Shown: piece after piece, positions 33,216 through 41,797 of the stretch
Layout of the letters: each line of letters opens with the position of its first letter
Numbering within the stretch: position 1 is the first letter of the stretch
Source of the DNA: Firmicutes bacterium OM04-13BH
GTDB taxonomy: Bacteria > Bacillota > Clostridia > Lachnospirales > Lachnospiraceae
DNA length: 64,000 nt
NCBI GenBank assembly: GCA_003481745.1
Contig: QULP01000013.1
Location: forward strand, 1 to 64,000
Reading direction: 5' to 3'
Position numbers and translations under genes: made by a program
The notes under the pieces: generated by a model
What the model was told of the DNA's origin: nothing
Seen by the model: only the letters and a program-made list of their open reading frames with translations
Databases searched by the model: none

Positions 33216-33274
33216 CAGAAATTTTATAAAGGGAAAAGTCTATTTCAAAAATAAAACACACAAACTACCTGAAT

Positions 33275-33970
33275 TTATGGGTTCAGGCAGTCTGTGTGTG
33301 TCGTAAAGAAAGAAACTGCTTTTTTCGCATTTTCTGGGTTGTCCCCTTTTTCAGTTAGACAGATAATATAATTTCCTGCATCAATCCCCATAGGAGCAGG
33401 TTCAGATTTAGAAATGATTTTTCCGTCTGTGTCGGTATCAACAATAGAAGCCTCTTTTAACTGCGAGGAATAAGCAGAAAGTTCCTCTTTTGAAAGCAGG
33501 GTACTTAAATCTGCAAACATTCCCTGTGGAGCAGAATCAGTAAAACATTCTTCAGAGCAAAGAATCACATCGACGCTTCCGGCAGAAAGATGAGCCAGAT
33601 AAGACATGTTATTTTGATATTCGTTGAGATTGTAATAAGTGACGTTTACGATGGCATCTTCATCTAGTTCAAGACTTTCTTTTATCTCATCACAAAGGGC
33701 ATCCGTATCCGAAAGGTAGACTTCATTGATGAGTGCGACAGAAAGTACGGGGGTATGTTGTTTTCCATTGATACTTGCGCATATAATAAGGATGATGCAG
33801 ATGATAAGGGCAAGGACCACAAGACATTTTGCCAGATAGTAGTCACAAAAGTAAGCGATACGTTTTTTGGGCGGCAATTTTTTGATATCGTCTTTTGTGG
33901 CTGATTTTGTGCCGTGCTGATAAATCTCTGCATCATCTTCTAAAGCAGTCTTTTTGAATTTTGTATTCAT
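33275..33970 (-). CDS. Membrane-anchored protein of unknown function
   Basis: A 231-residue protein. A basic cytoplasmic N-terminus of about 48 residues precedes one transmembrane helix (about 49-68, CLVVLALIICIILIICASI). The extracytoplasmic part (70-231) has alternating strands and helices: VALINEVYL, VNVTYYNLNEY, SVDVILCSEECF, GMFADLSTLL and NYIICLTEKG. This recalls a truncated solute-binding-protein-like fold. It follows the YesL gene 14 bp downstream, so it likely belongs with it and the sugar locus. Confidence 0.7.
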   Translation of the reverse strand: MNTKFKKTALEDDAEIYQHGTKSATKDDIKKLPPKKRIAYFCDYYLAKCLVVLALIICIILIICASINGKQHTPVLSVALINEVYLSDTDALCDEIKESLELDEDAIVNVTYYNLNEYQNNMSYLAHLSAGSVDVILCSEECFTDSAPQGMFADLSTLLSKEELSAYSSQLKEASIVDTDTDGKIISKSEPAPMGIDAGNYIICLTEKGDNPENAKKAVSFFTTHTDCLNP

Positions 33971-33984
33971 AAAAAGGGCTCCTC

Positions 33985-34635
33985 TTAAAATCGTTCACCG
34001 GAGATTTCTAGGTCGTGTTCTAATTCATCGGGTACATATTTACGAAAGATAAAAACAAATAAATTCGCATTTAAATATCCAAGCAATCCGACTCCACAGC
34101 AAAGTGCCAGTCCAATAAATGGAACGAAAGAAAAGAAAAGCAGAATAAAAGTGGCATCGATTGCAATTAAAAGCAGAGTCAATGGAAAATGACGGATGGC
34201 CATAAAAAAAGCATTTTTTAAATTATTGTAGATGGTATTTTTAAATTTTGCCTGTACCGGAAAAATATAAAGGCAAATGAGAAGGTATGGAATAAGAAAA
34301 CAGGAACAGGTCACCAGCATCAGACGACCGAGTGTATTTTCAAGTGCCATGGCAATTCGAAAGTCTGTAAAAAATACAAATCCGATAATCATTAGCCCAA
34401 TCCAGATAAGTGTGGATTGCTTAAAATTTATTTTAAAAGAAGAAAAAAAGTTTTTAAGCGGGTATCCTTCTTTCGTACGGATACGTTTCATACAACTGTA
34501 ATAAAGAGCAGTAGTGGAAGCTCCAATGGTGATAATTGGAAGACTGCATAAAATCCATAAAAAATGAAGGGTGATGATATCTCCTACAAGATAGAAAAAT
34601 CGAGACAGCAAGCTGTCATGGGTAAAAAGATTCAT
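33985..34635 (-). CDS. YesL-like (DUF624) membrane protein
   Basis: A 216-residue membrane protein from ATG 34635 (MNLFTHDSLLSRFFYLVGD), with GGAG 11 bp upstream; the open frame extends to 34734 but without a ribosome site. Five hydrophobic helices, the motif LWILCSLPIITIGASTTALY and the KNFFSSFKINFKQST loop are typical of DUF624/YesL. These proteins often accompany sugar ABC importers of Gram-positive bacteria. It is divergent from the GH43 gene at 34866 and next to the sugar transport genes. Confidence 0.87.
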   Translation of the reverse strand: MNLFTHDSLLSRFFYLVGDIITLHFLWILCSLPIITIGASTTALYYSCMKRIRTKEGYPLKNFFSSFKINFKQSTLIWIGLMIIGFVFFTDFRIAMALENTLGRLMLVTCSCFLIPYLLICLYIFPVQAKFKNTIYNNLKNAFFMAIRHFPLTLLLIAIDATFILLFFSFVPFIGLALCCGVGLLGYLNANLFVFIFRKYVPDELEHDLEISGERF

Positions 34636-34782
34636 AAAAAAATCGTCTCCGTTCTGCCATTTTTGGCGGTAAAATCTTAAATGTTTTGGTTTCCGTATAA
34701 TATTATAGAATAATCTAATATAAAATTCAAACAAAAAGCCGCAAAATCATTCACAAAAAAGCCGAATTGGAATCAGTAATAT

Positions 34783-34852
34783 TTTACAAAAGTCTAAAAT
34801 ACTATTGAAATTTATATTTAAATAATATAAAATTAATTTACATTAATCTAAA
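34783..34852 (+). promoter_or_regulatory. GH43 promoter with two 16-bp operator-like motifs
   Basis: TTGAAA (34805-34810) and TAAAAT (34828-34833) have a 17-bp spacer. The motif TTTACAAAAGTCTAAA lies at 34783-34798 and TTTACATTAATCTAAA at 34837-34852, just before and after the promoter. The same pattern TTTA-N6-TCTAAA recurs before other genes of this locus, pointing to one shared regulator. Confidence 0.65.
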
Positions 34853-34865
34853 AGGAGAAAAAGGA

Positions 34866-35852
34866 ATGAACAAAAATAACTATAAAGAAACCAAGTACAA
34901 CAAACCATTGATTTTACAGAGGGCGGATCCGTATGTGTATAAGAGTCAGGATGGAACGTATTATTTTACTGCTTCCGTACCGGAATATGATAAGATTGTG
35001 CTTCGTTCTTCCGATACAGTAAAAGGACTTGCAGAGGCCAAAGAGAAAACACTTTGGGTAAAGCATGAAGAAGGACCACAGAGTATTCATATTTGGGCTC
35101 CGGAAATCCATTATGTAGACGGTGGATGGTACATTTACTACGCAGCAGGGGATAAAGATGACATCTGGGAAATTCGTCCTTACGTTCTTCATTGTAAAGG
35201 ACAAGACCCGATGAAAGATGAATGGGAAGAATTAGGAATGATGCAGGCAGCAAATGAAGATGAATTTTCTTTCCATGCATTTTCACTGGATGCGACAGTA
35301 TTTGAACATAAAGGGGATTATTACTATATCTGGGCAGAAAAAACAGGGGTTGGCAAACAGATTTCAAACCTGTACATTGCAAAAATGGAAACACCAAACA
35401 AGCTTGCAACCGTTCAGGTACTTTTAACAACACCGGATTATGACTGGGAAAGAATTGATTTCTGGGTAAATGAAGGACCGGCAATTTTAAAACATAACGG
35501 AAAAATTTATATGACTTTCTCAGCAAGTGCAACCGGAGAATGTTACTGCATGGGTATGCTTTCTATCGATGAGGATGCAGACCTGTTAGACCCAGCGTGC
35601 TGGACAAAACTGCGCTATCCGGTACTGAAAACAGATGTAAAAGCCGGTGTGTTTGGACCGGGACACAATTCATTTGTAAAAGCGGAAGATGGAGAGACAG
35701 ACCTTTGTGTTTATCATGCAAGACCTTATGATGAGATTGTGGGAGACCCGCTTTATGACCCAAATCGTCATGCGATGATAATGAAAGTGCGCTATGACGA
35801 AAATGATTTCCCGGTGTTTGAATATCAGACAATGGAAGAGGTATTTGCATAA
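34866..35852 (+). CDS. GH43-family glycoside hydrolase (intracellular)
   Basis: A 328-residue five-bladed beta-propeller enzyme without signal peptide, so cytoplasmic. Catalytic acids of GH43 are recognisable as Asp21 (RADPYV), Asp142 (FSLDATVF) and Glu203 (NEGPAIL). GH43 members of this size act as alpha-L-arabinofuranosidases or beta-xylosidases on imported oligosaccharides. The gene begins the sugar locus and is preceded by two copies of the recurrent operator-like motif. A damaged copy of its 3' end lies at 43577-43792. Confidence 0.92.
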   Translation: MNKNNYKETKYNKPLILQRADPYVYKSQDGTYYFTASVPEYDKIVLRSSDTVKGLAEAKEKTLWVKHEEGPQSIHIWAPEIHYVDGGWYIYYAAGDKDDIWEIRPYVLHCKGQDPMKDEWEELGMMQAANEDEFSFHAFSLDATVFEHKGDYYYIWAEKTGVGKQISNLYIAKMETPNKLATVQVLLTTPDYDWERIDFWVNEGPAILKHNGKIYMTFSASATGECYCMGMLSIDEDADLLDPACWTKLRYPVLKTDVKAGVFGPGHNSFVKAEDGETDLCVYHARPYDEIVGDPLYDPNRHAMIMKVRYDENDFPVFEYQTMEEVFA

Positions 35853-35861
35853 GAAATATAG

Positions 35862-35996
35862 TTTAGGCTAATCTAAATATTTTAGAAAAATATGCACAAA
35901 AACAAAATGACAGAATTGTAGAAAAAAGCGAAAATCATGTGAATATTTAGAAAAATGTAAAAAACTATTGCTAAATCTAAAACTAAGTGCTAGTAT
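35862..35996 (+). promoter_or_regulatory. Control region of the sugar ABC operon
   Basis: TTTAGGCTAATCTAAA (35862-35877) matches the locus-wide 16-bp motif. A promoter-like TTGCTA (35968-35973) and TAGTAT (35991-35996) with 17-bp spacer follows, with a half-conserved motif copy (right half TCTAAA at 35976-35981) inside the spacer. The importer operon starts at 36051. Confidence 0.6.
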
Positions 35997-36050
35997 GGCT
36001 TTAGAAACGAAGTACGATATAGTCTATCGAAGAAAGAGGAGGAGCCCTTA

Positions 36051-37442
36051 ATGAAGTTAAAGAAATTAGTTTCAGCAGGACTGGTAGCAGTAATGGCTAC
36101 ATCACTTTTAGCAGGATGTGGCGGAAGCAAAGATTCATCAGAAACAGCAGACGGAAAGAAAAACCTTTCTATTTTTATCTTTGCAAATGATCATGAATCA
36201 ACTGTATACAAAAGCATGATTGACCAGTATAAGAAAGACCATGCAGATACAATTGGAAACATTGATGTACAGATTACAACTCAGGACGAATATTCCAAAA
36301 CATTAACAGGTATGATGACAGCAGGGGATTTGCCGGATATCTTTTATGTTGGACCGGAATCAGTAGAACAGTTTGTTGAGAACGGATATATTGAAGACCT
36401 TCAGCCGATTCTGGATAAAAAAGGAATCAGCACAGATGGAATGTTAGCACAGGAAGCTTTAGACAGCTATCGCTATGATGGAGATAAGACAGGAAGTGGC
36501 GATTTATATGCACTTCCAAAAGATGCATCCGTATTTGCTTATGCATACAATAAAGATTTATTTGATGAAGCAGGACTTGATTATCCGGACCCGGAAAATC
36601 CATATACTTATGATGAATTCGTTGAAGTCTGCAAGAAACTTACAAAAGATACAGACGGTGATGGAGAAATCGACCAGTGGGGATGCGGATTTGCAAACGC
36701 ATTCATGCTTCAGCCATTCGTATGGTCAAACGGAGCAAGTTACTTAAGCGATGACCACAAAACTGTAACAGTTGATACTCCGGAATTTAAAGAAGCACTT
36801 CAGAAATATGTTGACTGTACACTGGAACTTGGAATTACTCCTACTGTAGAACAGGATGCTTCTCTTGGTGTATATCAGAGATGGCTTGCAGGACAGGAAG
36901 CATTTTATGCATGTGGTACTTGGGACGTAGCGGCATTTATGGATAAAGAAACATTCCCATTCAACTGGGATTTATGTGCATATCCGACACTGTCAACCGG
37001 AAAATCCATGACATGGCTTGGAACAGTTGGTTTCTGTGTATCTGCAAACAGTAAAAATAAAGAAGAAGCAACTGAACTGGTTTCTTATCTGTGTACAGAT
37101 GATGCCGGACAGAAACAGCTTAGTGGTATCGAAGGTGGGCAGTCCATCCAGTTGCCAAATATGAAAGACCTTGCTGACGGTGAATTTATGACAGCAATTG
37201 AAGATGGAACACTTGCATTCCCATCAAATGTAAATGTATTCTTTAACTATTTACAGGGAACAGACAAATACGAGGGAAGATTCCAGGAAACAACTTATAC
37301 TCCAAATGCTGAATGGAACGACATTTTCCTTGAAGGACTTGATAACGTGAAAAATGGCTCTATGACAGTAGATGAATACATCGAGCAGGTACAGCCTCAG
37401 ATGCAGGCATCTCTGGATGAAGCATGGGAGAGTGTAGAATAG
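36051..37442 (+). CDS. Sugar ABC importer, solute-binding lipoprotein
   Basis: A 463-residue protein after AGAGGAGGAGCC. The signal peptide ends in a lipobox (SLLAGCGG), so it is lipid-anchored outside the membrane. The family 1 solute-binding fold is shown by PDIFYVGPESVEQFVENGYI, ALPKDASVFAYAYNKDLFDE and YPTLSTGKSMTWLGTVGF. With GH43 enzymes around it, the ligand is probably an arabino- or xylo-oligosaccharide. The two permeases follow directly; no ATPase gene is present, so a shared MsmK-like ATPase elsewhere is expected. Confidence 0.93.
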   Translation: MKLKKLVSAGLVAVMATSLLAGCGGSKDSSETADGKKNLSIFIFANDHESTVYKSMIDQYKKDHADTIGNIDVQITTQDEYSKTLTGMMTAGDLPDIFYVGPESVEQFVENGYIEDLQPILDKKGISTDGMLAQEALDSYRYDGDKTGSGDLYALPKDASVFAYAYNKDLFDEAGLDYPDPENPYTYDEFVEVCKKLTKDTDGDGEIDQWGCGFANAFMLQPFVWSNGASYLSDDHKTVTVDTPEFKEALQKYVDCTLELGITPTVEQDASLGVYQRWLAGQEAFYACGTWDVAAFMDKETFPFNWDLCAYPTLSTGKSMTWLGTVGFCVSANSKNKEEATELVSYLCTDDAGQKQLSGIEGGQSIQLPNMKDLADGEFMTAIEDGTLAFPSNVNVFFNYLQGTDKYEGRFQETTYTPNAEWNDIFLEGLDNVKNGSMTVDEYIEQVQPQMQASLDEAWESVE

Positions 37443-37504
37443 TAAATTCAAGCAGAACCGGATTATTCCGGCTTTGCTTCCTTAAAGATTAAGGAGCGGA
37501 AGAG

Positions 37505-38422
37505 ATGAGCAAAACGAAAACAAAGCAAAAAATGAACCGTGCGGCATATAAAGAACATTGCTGGGGACTGGCATTTGTAGCACCGCCGTTCATTGGTTTC
37601 TGTATTTTCATGGCATTCCCGATTGTGTTTGCACTGATTGCCAGTATGACAAAATGGAATGGTATGAACAGCATGTTAGATAATTTTGTAGGATTTCAGA
37701 ACTATGCAAAATTATTGACAGATGCAAAATTCTGGAAGGTATTAGGAAATACCATTGTTTACATGCTTGGTATTCCGATTGGAATGGCACTGGCTATGTT
37801 GATTGCAGTTGGAATGAATCGTAAAATGAGAGGAATTAAGATTCTTCGTACTTTATACTATGTACCGGTTGTATCTTCCTTAGTTGCAGTTGCAATTCTG
37901 TGGATGTGGGTATTCAACTATGATTATGGTCTGTTAAACAGTATTATCAAAGCGGTATCCGGTATACACGGACCAAACTGGTTAGGTGACCAGTTCTGGG
38001 TAAAAGTATCCATGATTATTTTCATGGTATGGAAAGGACTTGGTGGTTCTATCGTCCTTTACCTGTCCGGTTTACAGAGTATTCCAAGAGACTATTATGA
38101 AGCAGCAAAAATTGATGGAGCCAGCGGCTGGAGATTATTCCGTCACATTACACTTCCACTGGTATCACCGGTTACATTCTATCTGTTGATTACCGGTTTG
38201 ATTGGAGGGTTCCAGGTATTTGTAGAAGTACTTGTTATGGTTCCAAATGGTGGATTAAACTACAGTGCGGCAACCGTTGTATTCTATATGTATGATAAAT
38301 CCTTTGGAAATAATCAGATGGGATACGGTTCTGCAATGGCATTTATACTTGCTATCTTAATCTTTATTGTAACAGCAATTAACTTTAAAGGTCAGGATAA
38401 GTGGGTTAAGACAATCGAGTAA
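37505..38422 (+). CDS. Sugar ABC importer permease 1 (MalF/UgpA type)
   Basis: A 305-residue inner membrane permease after AAGGAGCGG. Six helices, with the EAA loop that contacts the ATPase: YEAAKIDGASGWRLFRHITL (about 200-220). Such proteins pair with a MalG-type partner, encoded 12 bp downstream. It forms an operon with the solute-binding lipoprotein. Confidence 0.94.
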   Translation: MSKTKTKQKMNRAAYKEHCWGLAFVAPPFIGFCIFMAFPIVFALIASMTKWNGMNSMLDNFVGFQNYAKLLTDAKFWKVLGNTIVYMLGIPIGMALAMLIAVGMNRKMRGIKILRTLYYVPVVSSLVAVAILWMWVFNYDYGLLNSIIKAVSGIHGPNWLGDQFWVKVSMIIFMVWKGLGGSIVLYLSGLQSIPRDYYEAAKIDGASGWRLFRHITLPLVSPVTFYLLITGLIGGFQVFVEVLVMVPNGGLNYSAATVVFYMYDKSFGNNQMGYGSAMAFILAILIFIVTAINFKGQDKWVKTIE

Positions 38423-38434
38423 GGAGGTGGGAAT

Positions 38435-39304
38435 ATGGCAAAATTAGATGAACAGAGTTCAGAAGTAAAAACAAAAAAAGCAAAAACGATAGATGGCATT
38501 ATATTTTTACTGCTTTTAATCGGAGCGGTTGCAATGGTATTCCCGCTTTTGTACATGGTATTAAGTTCTTTTATGACAAAGAACCAGATTCTTTCTGCAA
38601 ACTTTAGTATTATTCCGGACCCTTGGAAATTTGGAAAATACTCTGAAGTATTGCAGAAGCCGGAATTTTTAAGAGGTTTAAGAAATACCTTAACTGTTGC
38701 AATACCGGTGTTGGTAGTGGGAGCATTTACTTCTTCCCTTGCAGCATTTTCCTTTAGTAAATTAAAATTCAAAGGAAAAAATGGTATTTTCTTAGGACTT
38801 CTTGCAACGATGATGATTCCATTTGCAGTTGTTATGATTCCGCAGTATGTAATGTTTACAAAAATGGGATGGACAAATAGTCTGCTTCCACTTATCATTC
38901 CGGGATTATTCGGAAATGTAAGCATCATTTTCTTCTTAAGACAGAATCTGACCAGTATTCCGGATTCTATCGTAGAAGCTGCAAAACTCGATGGATGTAG
39001 TTACTTCCGCATGTACTGGAGCATCTTCCTTCCGTTGATGAAAGGTGCATTAATGACACAGTTGATTCTCTGGTTTATGGGAATCTGGAATGATTACCTT
39101 GCACCAACCATCTTTATTCAGAATGAAGAATGGTTTACGTTACAGGTTGTCATCCGTTCCTTTAATGCATATTATGCGGTAAACAGTGATTATCCTCTGA
39201 TTATGGCTGCGTCAGTGCTTTCGATTCTTCCAACGCTGTTGTTGTTCTTCTTCTTCCAGCGTTACATTATTGAATCTATGGCTGTATCCGGTGTAAAAGG
39301 ATAA
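38435..39304 (+). CDS. Sugar ABC importer permease 2 (MalG/UgpE type)
   Basis: A 289-residue permease after AAGGAGGTGGG. It has six helices and the EAA loop EAAKLDGCSYFRMYWSIFLP (about 183-202), ending with the usual RYIIESMAVSGVKG. It completes the two-permease importer for the likely arabinan-derived oligosaccharide. A terminator follows at 39321. Confidence 0.94.
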   Translation: MAKLDEQSSEVKTKKAKTIDGIIFLLLLIGAVAMVFPLLYMVLSSFMTKNQILSANFSIIPDPWKFGKYSEVLQKPEFLRGLRNTLTVAIPVLVVGAFTSSLAAFSFSKLKFKGKNGIFLGLLATMMIPFAVVMIPQYVMFTKMGWTNSLLPLIIPGLFGNVSIIFFLRQNLTSIPDSIVEAAKLDGCSYFRMYWSIFLPLMKGALMTQLILWFMGIWNDYLAPTIFIQNEEWFTLQVVIRSFNAYYAVNSDYPLIMAASVLSILPTLLLFFFFQRYIIESMAVSGVKG

Positions 39305-39320
39305 GAAAAGAAAAAGAGAT

Positions 39321-39358
39321 AGGGTTGTCTTCAGATATTCTGAAAACAGCCCTTTTTT
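39321..39358 (+). terminator. Terminator/attenuator after the sugar importer
   Basis: AGGGTTGTCTTCAGA (39321-39335) pairs with TCTGAAAACAGCCCT (39339-39353), followed by a T-run. The next GH43 gene starts 16 bp later with its own ribosome site, so partial read-through may set a lower level for the enzyme than for the importer. Confidence 0.8.
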
Positions 39359-39374
39359 AAAAAGAGGAGAAATT

Positions 39375-40709
39375 TTGAAAACAGGAATATTAACATTAAA
39401 TGAAGGCAGCGTTTTTAAAAATGCATCTCTGTGGTCCCATGACCCTTCTATGATGTGGGACCCGGTGACAGAAAAATACTACTCTTATAGTACGGATGTA
39501 TATCAGCCGGAAGATGGGCTGACAGAAAAAATCGGAATTCCGGTCAGAAGCTCAAAAGATTTGATTCATTTTGAATATGAGGGAATTGCGCTTTCCCAAA
39601 AGGCCATCAAAGAAGGAAGAGACAACGGAGAGTATCCACAGACTGTGAATTTCTGGGCTCCTTATGTGGAATATACACATGGAGAATACCGGATGTATTA
39701 TTCAGCAACAAAAGCATTTGGCAGTTCGGAATCAAGAATCTGGCTTGCAGTTTCTAAACATCCGCTTGGACCGTTTGAAAACAGAGGAATTGTAGCAGAT
39801 ACCTGGGGGACGGATGATACAGCACCAAATGCAATTGATGCACATATTATCTGGGATAACGAGAGGTGTTATCTAGTGTATGGTTCTTTCTTTGGTGGAA
39901 TTTATATCAAAGAGTTAGATGCCACAAGTGGTCTTTCTCTCTCAAATGATGCGAAGGAGCTTGGCAACTGTATCTCAAGAAAAGCAAAAAAGTCATTGAT
40001 TGACGGACCGGAGGGGGCATCGGTCATTTATGCGCCTGAGACAGGTTATTTTTATCTGTTTCAGTCTTATGGCTGGCTTGGAGATACTTATGACATCCGT
40101 GTTGGAAGAAGCAGGTGCGTGACAGGGCCGTATCTGGACTGGCATGGAAATTCACTTGTAGAAGAAGGAATGGGGATAAAACTTGCAGGGAGTTATCAGT
40201 TTGAAGCGGTAAATCCAAGAGTGGGTAAAGCAAAAAAAGACTGGAAGTGGGGAGGATTTCGTGGACCGGGACATGGTGTCCCATTTTATGACCCACAGTC
40301 GGAACATTATTATTTTGTGCATCATGTACGGGATGGTGCAAAGGTAAATCGTATTTATGAGGAAGCAGAAGACAGGGATAGCTATCAGATTCATTATATG
40401 ATGATACGGCCGATGTTTTTTATCAATGACTGGCCGGTATTTGGTGCAGAACCATATCAGGGAGAGAACTTTGAGCCGGTATCGAAACCGGATATGGAAA
40501 AGCTCCAAGGCGACTGGGAATTAATTATATTTGATGAATTTGATAACAATATGAAACAGTCAAAGGTCTGTACACTGGATAAAGAGAGTGAATATTTTCA
40601 GAATGGAATTATTTATTCATGCTGTGATATTGAAAATCAAAAAAAAGGGTATGTGCTGGCCGGAATCGACAACTTAGGTCTTGTGTATTGGGGAAAATTC
40701 GTGGTATAG
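39375..40709 (+). CDS. GH43-family arabinanase-like hydrolase (intracellular)
   Basis: A 444-residue protein starting at TTG 39375 after AAGAGGAGA; no signal peptide. GH43 propeller catalytic residues are visible: Asp23 (SHDPSMMW), Asp155 (NAIDAHIIW) and Glu213 (DGPEGASVIY). The C-terminal about 80 residues (from LQGDWELIIFDEF) form an extra lipocalin-like beta domain, seen in endo-arabinanase-like GH43 members. Likely action is on alpha-1,5-arabino-oligosaccharides after import. It shares plan with the exported enzyme at 41798. Confidence 0.88.
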   Translation: MKTGILTLNEGSVFKNASLWSHDPSMMWDPVTEKYYSYSTDVYQPEDGLTEKIGIPVRSSKDLIHFEYEGIALSQKAIKEGRDNGEYPQTVNFWAPYVEYTHGEYRMYYSATKAFGSSESRIWLAVSKHPLGPFENRGIVADTWGTDDTAPNAIDAHIIWDNERCYLVYGSFFGGIYIKELDATSGLSLSNDAKELGNCISRKAKKSLIDGPEGASVIYAPETGYFYLFQSYGWLGDTYDIRVGRSRCVTGPYLDWHGNSLVEEGMGIKLAGSYQFEAVNPRVGKAKKDWKWGGFRGPGHGVPFYDPQSEHYYFVHHVRDGAKVNRIYEEAEDRDSYQIHYMMIRPMFFINDWPVFGAEPYQGENFEPVSKPDMEKLQGDWELIIFDEFDNNMKQSKVCTLDKESEYFQNGIIYSCCDIENQKKGYVLAGIDNLGLVYWGKFVV

Positions 40710-40714
40710 TATAC

Positions 40715-40730
40715 TTTAGACCAATCTAAA
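40715..40730 (+). promoter_or_regulatory. Operator-like palindrome before the ArsR-like gene
   Basis: TTTAGACCAATCTAAA (40715-40730) contains the perfect inverted repeat CTTTAGA/TCTAAAG (40714-40720 and 40725-40731) and directly precedes the regulator gene. It is the most symmetrical copy of the locus motif, consistent with autoregulation. Confidence 0.7.
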
Positions 40731-40781
40731 GGTATTTTGAAGATACGAGGTATTTATTTCTGAGAAAGTAGGACTTATAAG

Positions 40782-41717
40782 ATGTTGCATGTGAAAAATT
40801 TGGACGAGGGCCTGGAGGTTTTCAAGGCGCTTGGTTCAGAACTGAGAATTAATATTATCAAGCTTCTTCAGGAAAACCATGAGATGAACATGAATGAACT
40901 TGCAACAAGTCTTGGAATTACAAATGGTGCACTGACCAGTCATATCAAGAAACTGGAAGAAAGTGGAATCATTCAGGTTATGACAGAACGCGGAGGACAT
41001 GGAAATCAGAAAATCTGTAAAGTTGCAGTTGATAAGATTGTGGTTGATGTAGAATCTGAAGAAACCGAAGAAGACCAGAATATTTATAACACGGAAGTGA
41101 AAGTAGGACATTATTCGGATTATAATGTATATCCGACCTGTGGACTTGCTACAAGTAAGGCAATTGTCGGAGAGGTAGATGACCCACGTTATTTTTCTCA
41201 TCCGGATAGAATCAATGCTGGAATTTTGTGGTTTACAAAAGGTTATATTGAGTATATGATTCCAAATCTGTTGCCGAGTGCAACCAAAATTGACCAGATT
41301 ACGGTTTCTCTTGAAATCAGTTCAGAGGCACCGGGAATTAATAATGACTGGCCTTCGGATATTTCAATTTTCCTGAATGATGTAAAAATCGGTACTTGGA
41401 CAAGCCCGGGAGACTATGGAGATGTACAGGGAATCTTTACACCGGACTGGTGGTTTCCAAACTGGAACCAGTATGGATTGTTAAAGATGATTGTAATTAA
41501 TAAAAAAGGAACGTTTGTAGATGGATTGAAAATCTCAGATGTTACAATTAATCAATTTAATCTGGATTATAAAAGCACGGTAAGATTTAAATTTGAAATT
41601 GAAGAAGATGCAAAAAATATCGGTGGAATTACCATTTTCGGAAGTGAATTTGGAAATTATAATCAGGATATTAAAGTTCGGATTGCCTATAGTCCGATGG
41701 AAATAGCAAAAAAATAA
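40782..41717 (+). CDS. ArsR-type HTH regulator with large C-terminal domain
   Basis: A 311-residue protein. Residues about 8-85 form an ArsR-type winged helix (LGSELRINIIKLLQENHEMN, ELATSLGITNGALTSHIKKL). About 220 further residues are mostly beta strands with many aromatic residues (NDWPSDISIFLNDVKIGTWT, PDWWFPNWNQYGLL), like a jelly-roll carbohydrate-binding module. No signal or membrane segment is present. It likely senses an arabinose-containing sugar and binds the TTTA-N6-TCTAAA sites of the locus; this is an inference from position and fold impression. Confidence 0.82.
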   Translation: MLHVKNLDEGLEVFKALGSELRINIIKLLQENHEMNMNELATSLGITNGALTSHIKKLEESGIIQVMTERGGHGNQKICKVAVDKIVVDVESEETEEDQNIYNTEVKVGHYSDYNVYPTCGLATSKAIVGEVDDPRYFSHPDRINAGILWFTKGYIEYMIPNLLPSATKIDQITVSLEISSEAPGINNDWPSDISIFLNDVKIGTWTSPGDYGDVQGIFTPDWWFPNWNQYGLLKMIVINKKGTFVDGLKISDVTINQFNLDYKSTVRFKFEIEEDAKNIGGITIFGSEFGNYNQDIKVRIAYSPMEIAKK

Positions 41718-41728
41718 GAAAATAAGAA

Positions 41729-41777
41729 AAGGCTCAAATGGATAGAAGATAGATGATATCCATTTGAGCTTTTTTTT
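41729..41777 (+). terminator. Terminator after the ArsR-like gene
   Basis: GGCTCAAATGGATA (41731-41744) pairs with TATCCATTTGAGCT (41757-41770), followed by eight T. Confidence 0.9.
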
Positions 41778-41797
41778 ACAGGAGAAGGATTTAATTT

